Shown: positions 18,068-28,222 of the stretch, in pieces
Layout: each line of letters starts with the position of its first letter
Position numbering within the stretch: the stretch's first letter is position 1
DNA from: an uncultured Flavobacteriaceae bacterium
GTDB taxonomy: Bacteria > Bacteroidota > Bacteroidia > Flavobacteriales > Flavobacteriaceae
Direction: 5' to 3'
Assembly (NCBI GenBank): GCA_947503005.1
Contig: CANNCA010000005.1
Location: 285,511-349,510 of the forward strand
Length of the DNA stretch: 64,000 bases
Made by a program: the position numbers and the translations under genes
Notes under the pieces: generated by a model
Seen by the model: only the letters and a program-made list of their open reading frames with translations
Databases searched by the model: none
Told to the model about the DNA's origin: nothing

Positions 18068-20818
18068 TTATGACTTTAAATTGCCTGCAGGATAGCTAAA
18101 TTTATAGGTGCCCGACCCCAATTCCAATTGTACTCCGTCAGCGGTTTGTTGCATCTCAGATTTTGGCTTTCTACCGTTTAACATAACATTTTCCAGCTTA
18201 GTTTCAGGTAACGTAACCGTGCCCGTCGTATTAGCAGGAATAACAACTTCGTAGTGAAACATATCGTCCTTGATTTCCCAGCTGGATTTTATTTTCCCGT
18301 AACCGGATAAAAATTCCGCTTTGGCAGAAGTTAATCCCCCTCCAGGATGTGGGTCAAAAATAATATGCTTGTAACCTGGGTTTTCAGGATCAATGTTCAA
18401 TCCTCCGATATAATTATACATCCATTCACCAACGGCACCGTACGAATAGTGGTTGAAACTGTTCATACCTTCAATGATGGTACCGTCTGGTTTTTGAGTA
18501 TCCCAGCGCTCCCAAATGGTGGTAGCGCCCATAGTAATCGGATAGAGCCATGAGGGAAATTCCTTTCGGTTTAGCAACATAAAGGCCAAATCATCACGAC
18601 CTATTTTGGATAAGGTGGTACAGAGTAGGGGAGTACCCAAGAAACCTGTGGTCAGATGTCCGAATTTCTCCACATCTTGTGCAAAATATGAGCCTGTTTT
18701 TTCGATGAGGTTTTCAGGAATTAAATCAAATGAAAGTGCCAAGGCATAGGCCGTTTGGGTGTGTGATACCAACCTTCCGTTTGGCGTAATATATTCCTTT
18801 ATAAAGGCTTCCTTGATATTTTTGGCTAAGGCTTTATATTTTTCAACATCTTCTGCCTTCCCTAGAATACCTGCTATTTTCCCCAACAGTGTTGTAGAAT
18901 AGTAGGCGTAAGCCGTAGCAATGAGGTCTTTTTCGGTAACAGAACCATTGTACGCAGGATTGTTGGCATCAAAGGCGAGCCAGTCGCCCCAATGCCAATG
19001 CTTGTTATTGTTCCATAAATAATCATTGCCCGACTCTTTGGCCATATAGTCGACCCAGCCCTTCATGCTGCTATATTGTTCTTCTAAAATTCGCTTGTCT
19101 CCATAAGACTGGTATACCGTCCAAGGTATGATTACCGCTGCATCGGCCCAACCTGTGGCACCTCCCTTGGCCGCAACCCCTTGCGCTCCCGTTAGAATAT
19201 CTGGAATCACATTAGGGACCAACCCATTCTCATGCTGGTCTGCCGCCAAATCTTTTAACCATTTGGTATAGAAGGCAGCGACGTCGAAATTATAGGCCGC
19301 TGTCATGCTAAACACTTGGGCATCACCTGTCCATCCGGCGCGTTCGTCACGTTGCGGACAATCGGTAGGAATATCCAAAAAATTATCCTTTTGTCCCCAT
19401 TGAATATTGCTTTGCAATTGATTTATCATAGGGTCTGATGTGGTAAAATTTCCAGTAGGTTTTATATCGGAATGGATGACGATTCCAGTAATGTCATCAA
19501 GACTCAACTCGCCCGGATAATCGATAACCTGAATGTACCGAAAGCCATGATTAGTGAAATGGGGCTCAAAGATTTCTTCGCCTCCACCTTTTAAGATGTA
19601 GGTGTCCGTAGCTTTTGCCGCGCGAAGATTGGTAGTATAAAAGTTACCCTCTTTATCCAAAACTTCAGCAAATTTTAAAGTGACTTTATCTCCGGCTTTT
19701 CCATTTATTCTCATACGTGCCAAGCCTACGATATTCTGACCTAGATCCAAAACGATCTCCCCTTTTGGTGTCGTAATCAATTCCTTAGGCTTGATTTCTT
19801 CAATGGCTTTAACGGGTGGCCCTTGTGGAGCTACAAGAATTTCTTTCGAATGTTCTAAGATTTCGACCTTTGTCCATTGGTCGTCCAGAAATCCGCTTTC
19901 GGCCCAGCCGTCCATCTCCAAACGGGCATCATATATTTCGCCATTGTACATGTCGGATTCCAAAATAGGTCCATAAGAAGCTTTCCAATCTCCATTGCTT
20001 ACAATAGTTTCGCTTGTGCCATCGGCATAGTTGATTTTCAATTGTACCAAAAGCGCCAATTGCTTCCCGTAAAAGGCATAGTCTCCCTTCCAACCGATAT
20101 TGCCGCGGTACCAACCATCGCCAACGATAGCCCCGATGGCATTGTTCGTTTGAAGCATATTCGTTACATCGTAGGTCTGATATTGCAGTCTTTTGTTATA
20201 GGTCGTATAGCCCGGAGTAAAAAGGTCGTTACCAACCTTTTTTCCATTCAGGTATAATTCATAGAGGCCTAATGCGGTAACCTGCACTTCAGCAGATTTT
20301 ATCGATTTTTTAGTTTGGAATTCGGTTCTGAAATATTGGGCCGGGTGTGATTTCTTTTCGGTCGTAATGTCATCCATGGCAATATAAGAGGCCGTCCAAA
20401 GGGAGTTGTCCAAAATACCCATTTCCCAAAAAGCAGGAGCACTCCATGAAGAGGCTCTGTTCTTATTGTTCCAAACTCGGACTTGCCAATACACCCGTTG
20501 CATAGATTTGAGGGCAGGTCCACCATAAACTATATTTACAGATTCATCACTTTCTATCTTGCCTGAAGACCAGATAAGATCTTGTCCGATCTGTAGTTTC
20601 TTCTTTGAATCGGCCACACGTATTTCATAGGCCGATTGCATCCAATTTTGGCTATCGGTTTGAATTTGCCAGCTTAATCGAGGTTTTTCGACATCGATGC
20701 CGATGGGGTTTTCATGATATTCACAGACAAGCTTGACGACTTCATCTTTTTTCAAGGAGAAAGATGTTGTTAGTGTCAGGCCCAATAGTAGAAATCCGAA
20801 TTGTATTGCTTTTTTCAT
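18068..20818 (-). CDS. GH78 alpha-L-rhamnosidase
   Basis: A secreted GH78 of 916 residues from the chosen start (MKKAIQFGFLLLGL, an SPI-like signal; five extra codons upstream also start with ATG). The N-terminal beta domains contain RLSWQIQTDSQNW, QRVYWQVRVWNN and TALGLYELYLNGKKVG. The (alpha/alpha)6 catalytic barrel holds DCPQRDERAGWTGD at 486-499 (likely acid Glu492) and TTIWERWD (likely base Glu770). It removes terminal alpha-L-rhamnose after desulfation or GH105 action. It is a single-gene unit with its own operator, ending tail to tail with the sulfatase operon. Confidence 0.94.
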   Translation of the reverse strand: MKKAIQFGFLLLGLTLTTSFSLKKDEVVKLVCEYHENPIGIDVEKPRLSWQIQTDSQNWMQSAYEIRVADSKKKLQIGQDLIWSSGKIESDESVNIVYGGPALKSMQRVYWQVRVWNNKNRASSWSAPAFWEMGILDNSLWTASYIAMDDITTEKKSHPAQYFRTEFQTKKSIKSAEVQVTALGLYELYLNGKKVGNDLFTPGYTTYNKRLQYQTYDVTNMLQTNNAIGAIVGDGWYRGNIGWKGDYAFYGKQLALLVQLKINYADGTSETIVSNGDWKASYGPILESDMYNGEIYDARLEMDGWAESGFLDDQWTKVEILEHSKEILVAPQGPPVKAIEEIKPKELITTPKGEIVLDLGQNIVGLARMRINGKAGDKVTLKFAEVLDKEGNFYTTNLRAAKATDTYILKGGGEEIFEPHFTNHGFRYIQVIDYPGELSLDDITGIVIHSDIKPTGNFTTSDPMINQLQSNIQWGQKDNFLDIPTDCPQRDERAGWTGDAQVFSMTAAYNFDVAAFYTKWLKDLAADQHENGLVPNVIPDILTGAQGVAAKGGATGWADAAVIIPWTVYQSYGDKRILEEQYSSMKGWVDYMAKESGNDYLWNNNKHWHWGDWLAFDANNPAYNGSVTEKDLIATAYAYYSTTLLGKIAGILGKAEDVEKYKALAKNIKEAFIKEYITPNGRLVSHTQTAYALALSFDLIPENLIEKTGSYFAQDVEKFGHLTTGFLGTPLLCTTLSKIGRDDLAFMLLNRKEFPSWLYPITMGATTIWERWDTQKPDGTIIEGMNSFNHYSYGAVGEWMYNYIGGLNIDPENPGYKHIIFDPHPGGGLTSAKAEFLSGYGKIKSSWEIKDDMFHYEVVIPANTTGTVTLPETKLENVMLNGRKPKSEMQQTADGVQLELGSGTYKFSYPAGNLKS

Positions 20819-20850
20819 GAAATATTTATTCATATGCTCATTACCTTGCC

Positions 20851-20897
20851 TAAAAATAGCCTTCGAGATTAGTTAATGTGTCCTGTACCATACTGCT
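20851..20897 (-). promoter_or_regulatory. PUL operator and -7 box for the first GH78 gene
   Basis: The plus strand reads GTC-CTGTA-CCATA-CTGCT (20880-20897), a weaker copy with G replacing the first A. Towards the gene 21 bases separate it from TATTTTTA (20851-20858), 32 bases before the start codon at 20818. Confidence 0.65.
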
Positions 20898-20927
20898 TTC
20901 CAAAGATCTGGCAACATCAATAAAATA

Positions 20928-20960
20928 AAAATGGGGTAAACATATCGTTTACCCCATTTT
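20928..20960 (-). terminator. Terminator of the susCD unit
   Basis: AAAATGGGGTAAAC and GTTTACCCCATTTT form a 14-bp perfect stem around a 5-base loop, 73 bases beyond the susD stop. In the susCD direction it is followed by the T-rich TTTATTTTATT. Since the GH78 unit starts just beyond it, it separates the two minus-strand units. Confidence 0.8.
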
Positions 20961-21032
20961 CAAAACTAACTCAACAAACTCAAGAGCTTAAATTCCAAAG
21001 AGGAATATAACCTTCAAGATTTTTTTTACGCC

Positions 21033-22601
21033 TTATCTATACCCATTATTGGTTGGGTCTGACTCCAACAACGCCGGGTTTTGTTCCAATTCTCGTAACG
21101 GAATCGGTAACAATACATGATAGGGTCTAATATTAACATTGGGTTCCCAGAAGCGATATTCTAAATTTTGAACCACGTCCAATAAAATACCCCAACGAAT
21201 CAAATCATATCGTCTATGGGCTTCCGCAGCTAATTCCCACTTTCGCTCATCGTAAATAGCTTCCCTGAACTCTTGTTGGCTTAATCCTACAAGTTCCCAT
21301 TCGGCTTGGGTTTCATAGGCGCGCTGTCGTATCGGGTGAATATACTGATAAGCGTTAGCCGGGCCGTTCAGTTCATTTTCACACTCAGCGGCCATCAAAT
21401 ACACATCGCCCATGCGAAAAACCAGTCGATTGTCTTCATGATTGAAGCGAGGTGAGGTATCCAAATCCAAATTCCAAAATTTCGGCATATAGGGAAAATT
21501 CAATTCGAAACCCAAATAAGTGTCTGCAATGTTCAATGGTCTTCTTAAATCATTCAATGGGAATTTTTCGGCAAAATCTTTTGATGCTACTTGTAAGCCA
21601 GTGCCGTTAAAAGCTTGGCCCAGTGAGCTCAATGAATCCCTAAGGGCACCCCTTTCATCGGAGTTTTTCGGCTCATCCCTTAACCGTGGGTTAAACATAC
21701 TTGGTCTCCAACTGTTATTACCAGCAAAGGCCCTGCCTGGAAATGCAGGGTCAAATTGACTATTTATATCCCTTGCAAAATCTAAAGACCAAATAATTTC
21801 AGCATTATATTCATTTAACGGATCAAAAACTTCCGCATAGGTAGGCAATAAAGTATGAGGTGACTCATTCATAATTTGCAAGCATTTGCTCAAACCGGCC
21901 TGCCAATTTTGTTGCTTCATATAAATTTTCGCCTCAATTATGGCGGCTGCCCATTTGGTCGCGCGCCCTCTTTGATCGTCAGCATATGAATCTGGCAAAT
22001 TAGCTTGGGCAAATTGCAAATCAGCTATTACACCATCTAAGATTATAGCTTCATCTGTTCTTCCTAAGGCCCCAACTTCTTCAAGAGACAATGCTTCTGT
22101 GTAGTAAGGCGCATCACTCCAAAGATTGGTAATATGCCAATAACATAAGGCACGTAAAAATGTGGCTTCTGCAATAACCTCTGTACGTACTTCTTCAAGT
22201 ATGGCTTCATTATCCGTTACTCTATCTATAATAAAATTTGAGTTAAAGACTACTCTGTACAAATCTTTCCAAGTATCAGACACACTCATTTTTTGTACGG
22301 ATACATCGGCCAAGGCTTCATCCAATGTATAAGCGCCAATAGGTTGCACAAAATTTGCAGGACGGTTCGGTTCTATGATATCGGCACCATTGTCATAAAA
22401 ATGATCAAGGCCTACCTGACCATAAATAGAATTGTTCTTTAAAATGGCATACGTACCCTGTATGGCTTGTCTTGCATCATTATCCGATGCAAAAAACGTT
22501 TCAGGAGCAACAATTGCTCTTGGGTCTTCTTCTAAAAACTTTTCGCATCCAAAAAAGGAGAATACTACGAAGATGTATAAAAATATATTCTTTGTTTTCA
22601 T
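21033..22601 (-). CDS. SusD/RagB glycan-binding lipoprotein
   Basis: Surface lipoprotein that lids the partner SusC transporter and binds the oligosaccharide. The signal peptide ends FFGC (Cys19), followed by EKFLEEDPRA, the classic SusD N-terminus. TPR-like helices follow, with ATFLRALCYWHITNLW typical of the family, and a C-terminal YDERKWELAAEAHRRYDLIRWG segment (split here by position, about residues 455-476). The 522-residue length is normal. It lies 12 bases downstream of susC in one unit with a terminator after it. Ligand identity is inferred only from the locus. Confidence 0.95.
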   Translation of the reverse strand: MKTKNIFLYIFVVFSFFGCEKFLEEDPRAIVAPETFFASDNDARQAIQGTYAILKNNSIYGQVGLDHFYDNGADIIEPNRPANFVQPIGAYTLDEALADVSVQKMSVSDTWKDLYRVVFNSNFIIDRVTDNEAILEEVRTEVIAEATFLRALCYWHITNLWSDAPYYTEALSLEEVGALGRTDEAIILDGVIADLQFAQANLPDSYADDQRGRATKWAAAIIEAKIYMKQQNWQAGLSKCLQIMNESPHTLLPTYAEVFDPLNEYNAEIIWSLDFARDINSQFDPAFPGRAFAGNNSWRPSMFNPRLRDEPKNSDERGALRDSLSSLGQAFNGTGLQVASKDFAEKFPLNDLRRPLNIADTYLGFELNFPYMPKFWNLDLDTSPRFNHEDNRLVFRMGDVYLMAAECENELNGPANAYQYIHPIRQRAYETQAEWELVGLSQQEFREAIYDERKWELAAEAHRRYDLIRWGILLDVVQNLEYRFWEPNVNIRPYHVLLPIPLRELEQNPALLESDPTNNGYR

Positions 22602-22613
22602 ATCTAATTTTTT

Positions 22614-25600
22614 TTAAAAAGTTAGGTTTAGACCAATTGTAATAATCCGAGGATTAGGATAGTTCGCATCTAAAAATCCAAGCGCTATATTGCCAAATTG
22701 ATTATTACCTTCGTTAAAGTTATTGGCCTCAGGTTCGATCAATCTTGTTTTGGAGAACAACAACAAGTTACTACCGTTTAAATATATAGTCACATTTTTG
22801 ACTCCGTCCAAGCCCATTTTGTCGGTAGGAAAGTTATAAGCCAATCGTACCGCCTTAAGACGGATGTGTGAACCATCCTCTACATATTCTGAATTAATAG
22901 GTGTATTGGTTACAGAATCACTTCCTGCCCTTGGTATATTAGAGGTAGGATTATCTGGAGTCCAACGATCTCGTAAATCCCCGAATTTTATGGTCTCGCC
23001 ACGATTGAAATAGTGATTTCGCATTCTTAAGTTAAACACCTCATTGCCAGTCGTACCTTGAAAGAAAAAAGAAAAATCAAGATTCTTGTACGAAAATGAG
23101 TTTTCGAACCCGAAAATCAAATCAGGAAAGGGACTACCTAATACAACATTGTCTTCGGTCGAGATAATACCATCGCCGTTCAAATCCTCAAATCTTGACC
23201 CACCAACGGTTTGAGATGTTAAACCAGAAGCATCGATTTCCGCTTGACTCTTCCAAGTACCTAAATAATTTACTCCCGTATAAACAGGAACCGATTCACC
23301 GACGATCAATCGCGTATTGCCCGAACCTATAATAGGGTCTACAACAACATCTATGAATTCTTGACCACCTAGATCTAATATTTTATTCTTATTTGCTGCC
23401 AATGTCAAGGTGGTATTCCAATTAAAGTTTTCATTGGATATGTTGGTTGAATTAACCAATAATTCCCATCCTTTGTTTTCAAGTGCGCCCACATTTTGCA
23501 ATTGGCTTGTAAAACCGGTCTGTCTGGGTATGGTTACATCTAAAAGTAAATCATTGGTCTCTTTTTGATAATAGTTAAATTCCGTGAAGAGCCTGCCACC
23601 GAACAGTGATGCTTCCAAAGCGATATCCAATGAGGTTGTGGTTTCCCATTGTAGGTTTGGATTTGAAGGTCTACCCAATGTTCTTCCAGGCACCTCGGCA
23701 CCATTAAGTGTCGTGTTCGCATCCGTTAGTACCCCAAACGTTCTATAAGGCCCGATAGCCTGATTACCAGACTTACCCCAACTGGCCCTTAACTTTAGAT
23801 CTGAGAATAAACTCTGATCTTGCATAAAGTTTTCTTCGCTGATTTTCCAGGCCGCTGCTACCGAAGGATAGAATTCATACTTATTTCCTGGTGCAAAGAC
23901 AGAACTACCATCTGTTCGACCTACCAAGGTCAATAGATATTTGTCTTTATAGTCGTAATTAATCCTTCCAAAAAACGAAGCGATTTGAAATCCGTTATAG
24001 TCACTACTTACGACAGATCGAATTGGATCTGAATTACCTAAACTATTAAAACCAGTGGCGTCACTAGTAATGCCAAATGCCTCTGCCTCTGTAATTTCAG
24101 TTTCTACTTTTTGAAAAGAAGCACCGCCAAGAACGGTCAAGCTATGATTTTCACCAAAATCAGTATTGTACTGAATAGTGTTTTCATTGTTCCAACCAAC
24201 CCCTGCTACGGTTCTAACACTTGCGTTTCCGCCATCGGTTACTCCTATGGCAAGATTACCAGGTAACTGACTGGAATTGAATATGTTTCGTTTAACATTA
24301 TTGAATTCTGGGCTGAAAGTAGAACGAATGGTCCAAGCGGGTGTTGGTTTGTATTCTAAATATATCGTACCCAATAAATTATTGGTAAAGGTCCCACCTT
24401 TATTCAGCTCGAAATTGGCAAGCGGATTACTAAATGGCGAACCAACGACATCATTAAACCCGTTGAATGTGCCATCATCATTGAATGCGGGTTGTGTGCT
24501 CAAGGTTCCAAAGGCATTGCCACCAAAAGAGGTAAGCCCACGGTTATTTTTAAGTCTCGAGTAATTGATACGAAAACCAGCTTTCAATTTATCACTTAGA
24601 TTTATATCTAAATTTGATCGAAAAATGAACTTTTCAATACCCGTACTTTTTACAATACCTTCTTGATTAAAGTAGTTTATAGAATTGTAATAGTTCACAT
24701 TTTCTGACGCTCCTGAAATAGATACATCCGCATTATAAATTGGAGCGGGCCCCGTCGTTAAGTCAACCCAATCATTATCAGGGTAGGTAGATGGGTCATC
24801 TGGGAATGGTAACGCCACACCTCTAAATTCAGCATGTTCATTCGTAAAAGCAATTTGTTCTTCTCGAGTTAATACATCAGGCAATTCAGGCAACATTTGC
24901 ATACTGGTGAATACATTGACACTCACTTCAGGTTTTCCGGTTCCCGTACCGCGACCACTTTTGGTCGTAACCAAGACCACACCGTTGGCACCTCTAGAAC
25001 CATAAATTGCAATGGAAGATGCGTCTTTTAAGATTTCAATGGATTGAATATCACTAGGGTTGATATTGTTCAAGTTGAAATTGGTTCCAACCACAATACC
25101 ATCAATTACGAACAATGGTTCATTACTACCCGTAATAGAATTACCACCCCTTACTCGAATGGCGGTTCCTGCTCCTGGCGCACCACTTGATTGAGTCACC
25201 TGAACACCCGCGGCTCTACCTTGAAGTACCTGATCAACTCTTGAAGCGGGTACTTGAGTAATATCTTCGGAACTTACGGATGATACAGAACCTGTAAGAT
25301 CTTTTTTGGTTGTGGTACCATAGCCAATGACAACCACTTCATCAAGTGCGTTGTCTGTTTCTAAAACTACATTGATTTGGTTTTGAGTGCCTACTACTAT
25401 TTCTTTAGTGGCAAAACCAATGTAAGAAAATTGTAAGGTATCGTCTGCTCCCGCTTCAATGGTATAATTTCCATCGAAGTCTGTGCTCACACCTTGAGTG
25501 GTACCTTTTATGACCACTGAAGCCCCAGGTAATGGCCCTTCACTATCGGATACCGTACCCGTAACGGTTTGCTGAGACCATGCAGCCATGCAGCTGAATG

Positions 25601-25661
25601 CCAGCAACAAAGTCAGGCACTGTGTCCAGAGTTTGTTTGAAGTTGATTTTGTTTTTTTCAT
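22614..25661 (-). CDS. SusC/RagA TonB-dependent glycan transporter
   Basis: Outer-membrane importer of 1015 residues. It has a signal peptide, an N-terminal carboxypeptidase-regulatory-like domain (TVTGTVSDSEGPLPGASVVIKG), split here as residues about 32-53, then a plug domain with VVIGYGTTTKKDLTGSV and IRGGNS-type motif (IRVRGGNSITG). The 22-strand barrel ends in IITIGLNLTF with a terminal aromatic. It works with the SusD lid and TonB/ExbBD (not in the window) to bring oligosaccharides to the periplasmic sulfatases and glycosidases. Its promoter carries the longest operator array of the locus. Confidence 0.96.
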   Translation of the reverse strand: MKKTKSTSNKLWTQCLTLLLAFSCMAAWSQQTVTGTVSDSEGPLPGASVVIKGTTQGVSTDFDGNYTIEAGADDTLQFSYIGFATKEIVVGTQNQINVVLETDNALDEVVVIGYGTTTKKDLTGSVSSVSSEDITQVPASRVDQVLQGRAAGVQVTQSSGAPGAGTAIRVRGGNSITGSNEPLFVIDGIVVGTNFNLNNINPSDIQSIEILKDASSIAIYGSRGANGVVLVTTKSGRGTGTGKPEVSVNVFTSMQMLPELPDVLTREEQIAFTNEHAEFRGVALPFPDDPSTYPDNDWVDLTTGPAPIYNADVSISGASENVNYYNSINYFNQEGIVKSTGIEKFIFRSNLDINLSDKLKAGFRINYSRLKNNRGLTSFGGNAFGTLSTQPAFNDDGTFNGFNDVVGSPFSNPLANFELNKGGTFTNNLLGTIYLEYKPTPAWTIRSTFSPEFNNVKRNIFNSSQLPGNLAIGVTDGGNASVRTVAGVGWNNENTIQYNTDFGENHSLTVLGGASFQKVETEITEAEAFGITSDATGFNSLGNSDPIRSVVSSDYNGFQIASFFGRINYDYKDKYLLTLVGRTDGSSVFAPGNKYEFYPSVAAAWKISEENFMQDQSLFSDLKLRASWGKSGNQAIGPYRTFGVLTDANTTLNGAEVPGRTLGRPSNPNLQWETTTSLDIALEASLFGGRLFTEFNYYQKETNDLLLDVTIPRQTGFTSQLQNVGALENKGWELLVNSTNISNENFNWNTTLTLAANKNKILDLGGQEFIDVVVDPIIGSGNTRLIVGESVPVYTGVNYLGTWKSQAEIDASGLTSQTVGGSRFEDLNGDGIISTEDNVVLGSPFPDLIFGFENSFSYKNLDFSFFFQGTTGNEVFNLRMRNHYFNRGETIKFGDLRDRWTPDNPTSNIPRAGSDSVTNTPINSEYVEDGSHIRLKAVRLAYNFPTDKMGLDGVKNVTIYLNGSNLLLFSKTRLIEPEANNFNEGNNQFGNIALGFLDANYPNPRIITIGLNLTF

Positions 25662-25702
25662 ACAGTTGTTTATTTAATGATTGAGTTATCGTTGAATATG
25701 GT

Positions 25703-25772
25703 CAAAAATATTGGAGTCCGTTTACATGTTCATCCTGCACTGTACTGTACTATCCTGTACTGTCCTGTACTT
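25703..25772 (-). promoter_or_regulatory. Extended PUL operator and -7 box for susCD
   Basis: Seven pentamers in perfect register (25735-25769): CTGCA, CTGTA, CTGTA, CTATC, CTGTA, CTGTC, CTGTA, where other units have about three. The proximal ATCC end is 21 bases from TATTTTTG (25703-25710), a perfect TAnnTTTG box, 41 bases before the susC start. Confidence 0.85.
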
Positions 25773-25867
25773 AATAATTTTGGTGAAATTTTTCTGATTT
25801 CTCATGATTAGTGGATGGCTTCATTTCTCATTTACCAGCATAAATAGCATCTCAAATTGAGATACCT

Positions 25868-25914
25868 AACACGACAGAGCAGGATACCTTAATTTATTCA
25901 TAGTGGTATTTTAG
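25868..25914 (+). promoter_or_regulatory. PUL operator and -7 box for GH3-GH105-rhaM
   Basis: The minus strand reads ATC-CTGCT-CTGTC-GTGTT (25868-25885). After 21 bases comes TATTTTAG (25907-25914), 21 bases before the GH3 start at 25936. The same -7 octamer occurs at the GMC promoter with identical spacing. Confidence 0.75.
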
Positions 25915-25935
25915 TCCACAAATGAATTATTGAAA

Positions 25936-28197
25936 ATGAAGAACAAAATTTTAACCCTAATAGTGGCGCTAATTTCTTTAGTTGCTGGTTATGCTCAAAA
26001 GGGAAAGATGCCCTTTCAAGATAAATTCCTTAGCATAGATAAAAGGGTAGAAGATCTGTTGCCCAGAATGTCTCTTGAAGAAAAAGTGGCACAGATGCGT
26101 ATTTTTCATGCCAATATTGGAGTAGAGGCAGACGAAAAAGGAAGACTGAAACTTTCCGATAAGGTCATAGAAAAATTAAAATTGGGTATAGCGGGTATAA
26201 AAAACCCAGGGGAACATATTTCCCCTCTAGCTGCTGCCAAGCTAAACAACGAATTACAAAAGTATATTATCAAAAGTAACCGATGGGGTATTCCAGCTTT
26301 GTTTGTTACGGAGTCCTATAATGGTGTTGACGCTGAGGGATGTACCAAATTTGGTCGACCGATTACCTCGGCGGCGTCTTTCAATCCACAATTGGTAAAT
26401 CGAATTTGGGATGTTGTCGGTCGAGAGGCCCGTTTACGCGGTATGCATATGTGCCATTCCCCGGAAGCCGATATCGTCCGAGATCCACGTTTTGGACGAA
26501 TGTCCGAAGCGTTTGGAGAAGATACTTACCTAACGACTCAGATGGTCGTCAATGCCATAAAGGGAGTACAAGGCAATTATGAAGGTTTAGGCAATGGAAC
26601 CCATATTGGTGCCGTTGCCAAGCATTTTGCTGGTTATGGCCAAGTACTTGGGGGCTCCAATTTTGCGGCCGTAGAGATATCACCGCGAACCTTAATCGAT
26701 GAAATTTACCCGCCCTTTGAAGCCGCCGTTAAAGAAGCGCGTAGCTTGGGTATTATGGCGTCACATGGCGATTTGAATGGAATTGCAACTCATGGAAATA
26801 AGCAATTGCTCACAGGTGTTTTACGTGACCAATGGGGCTTTGATGGGTACGTGGTTTCCGATTCCAATGACATTGCGCGACTCTACTATTTTATGAAGGT
26901 CGCTGAAAGTCCCGAAGCAGCTGCTTTAATGGGATTGGTAGCCGGCATTGATATCGATTTATATGCCGAAGACTCCTATGCCTACCTACCTGAAATGGTC
27001 AAAAAAGACCCAAGCATTGAAAAAATGATAGATCGTTCGGTAGGTCGGGTCTTGCGGACAAAAATGATTTTAGGTCTCTTTGACAATCCTTATATCGATT
27101 TAAAGAAAGTAGAGAAAGAGGTTCGTGCAACTCCTTCTTTGGAACTTGCACGGCAAGCGGACTTGGAATCCATCATCCTTTTAAAGAATGAAAATAATAC
27201 GCTTCCACTTACCAAAGAGAATAAAAAAATTGCTCTCCTAGGTCCACTTGTAAATGAAGAAACTAAAGCGGCTTTTGAAGCAACAGCAGGCGATAAAATT
27301 TCATTTGTCGCTGAAAAAGGATTTAAATTGACCGATGGAGATAAAGGCGCACCTAGCTTGTTGCCTACTGATGCAAAAACAATACAAGAGCTGGTCGATG
27401 CAGCGAATATGTCGGATATGACCATTCTGTTTTTGGGTGGGGATGAATTTACTGCGAAGGAAGCCTACTTCAATAATGCCGTTGGAGATAGAGCGACTAT
27501 TGAACCTGTTGGCGCGCAAGATGAATTGGTTAAAAGGGTAAAGGCTCTTGGAAAACCACTAATAGTAGTTTTAAAGCATAGAAGAACACTGGCCATTAAC
27601 ACCATCGCCGAACAAGCGGATGCCATTTTAGATGGATGGGACCTGAGCGAATTCGGCGATTCTTCTGTGGCCAAAATCATTTTTGGCGAGGTTTCCCCTT
27701 CAGGGAAATCTCCTGTGACCGTTCCGAGATCTATCGGGCAGTTGCCTTTTCATTATAGTATGAAGGAAATCAATAATAAAAAAGGGTATTTGTTTTTGGA
27801 GGATGGACCCTTGTTTCCCTTTGGATTTGGATTGAGCTACGGGAAATTTGAATATAGCGAATTGCAATTATCAAGTAAGACCATTACACCTTCCACAGAA
27901 ATAAAGGTGAGTGTTCAAGTAACCAATACCGGAAAAATGAAAGCCAAGGAAGTGGTACAGCTATACCTAAAAGATGAAATAGGTAGCGTAACACGACCTG
28001 ATAAAGAATTGAAAGGATTTGAAAAAATCGAACTTGATCCAGGTCAAACAAAATCGGTAACTTTTACCATAGCTCCCGAGATGCTGAAATTTACTGGACC
28101 TACTATGGAAAAAATATGGGAAGCTGGAGATTACACCATTATAATCGGCACCTCATCCAAAGAAGGAGTCAAGGGCCAATTCAGACTTGAAAAATAA
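25936..28197 (+). CDS. GH3 family glycoside hydrolase
   Basis: Exported (signal peptide through about residue 21, ...LVAGYAQ). The start was moved to the ATG at 25936; the longer frame begins with TTG. The N-terminal barrel has ADIVRDPRFGRMSEAFGED and KHFAGYGQ. The nucleophile motif is VVSDSNDIARLYYF, with Asp309. The C-terminal alpha/beta sandwich has LLKNENNTLPL, and a final FnIII-like domain starts near PVTVPRSIGQLPFHY. The likely activity is beta-xylosidase or beta-glucosidase/glucuronidase on exposed side or end sugars; ulvan contains xylose. It is first in a unit with GH105 and rhaM, 25 bases apart. Confidence 0.92.
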   Translation: MKNKILTLIVALISLVAGYAQKGKMPFQDKFLSIDKRVEDLLPRMSLEEKVAQMRIFHANIGVEADEKGRLKLSDKVIEKLKLGIAGIKNPGEHISPLAAAKLNNELQKYIIKSNRWGIPALFVTESYNGVDAEGCTKFGRPITSAASFNPQLVNRIWDVVGREARLRGMHMCHSPEADIVRDPRFGRMSEAFGEDTYLTTQMVVNAIKGVQGNYEGLGNGTHIGAVAKHFAGYGQVLGGSNFAAVEISPRTLIDEIYPPFEAAVKEARSLGIMASHGDLNGIATHGNKQLLTGVLRDQWGFDGYVVSDSNDIARLYYFMKVAESPEAAALMGLVAGIDIDLYAEDSYAYLPEMVKKDPSIEKMIDRSVGRVLRTKMILGLFDNPYIDLKKVEKEVRATPSLELARQADLESIILLKNENNTLPLTKENKKIALLGPLVNEETKAAFEATAGDKISFVAEKGFKLTDGDKGAPSLLPTDAKTIQELVDAANMSDMTILFLGGDEFTAKEAYFNNAVGDRATIEPVGAQDELVKRVKALGKPLIVVLKHRRTLAINTIAEQADAILDGWDLSEFGDSSVAKIIFGEVSPSGKSPVTVPRSIGQLPFHYSMKEINNKKGYLFLEDGPLFPFGFGLSYGKFEYSELQLSSKTITPSTEIKVSVQVTNTGKMKAKEVVQLYLKDEIGSVTRPDKELKGFEKIELDPGQTKSVTFTIAPEMLKFTGPTMEKIWEAGDYTIIIGTSSKEGVKGQFRLEK

Positions 28198-28222
28198 AAA
28201 GTAATTTTTTAATAAGAAAACC

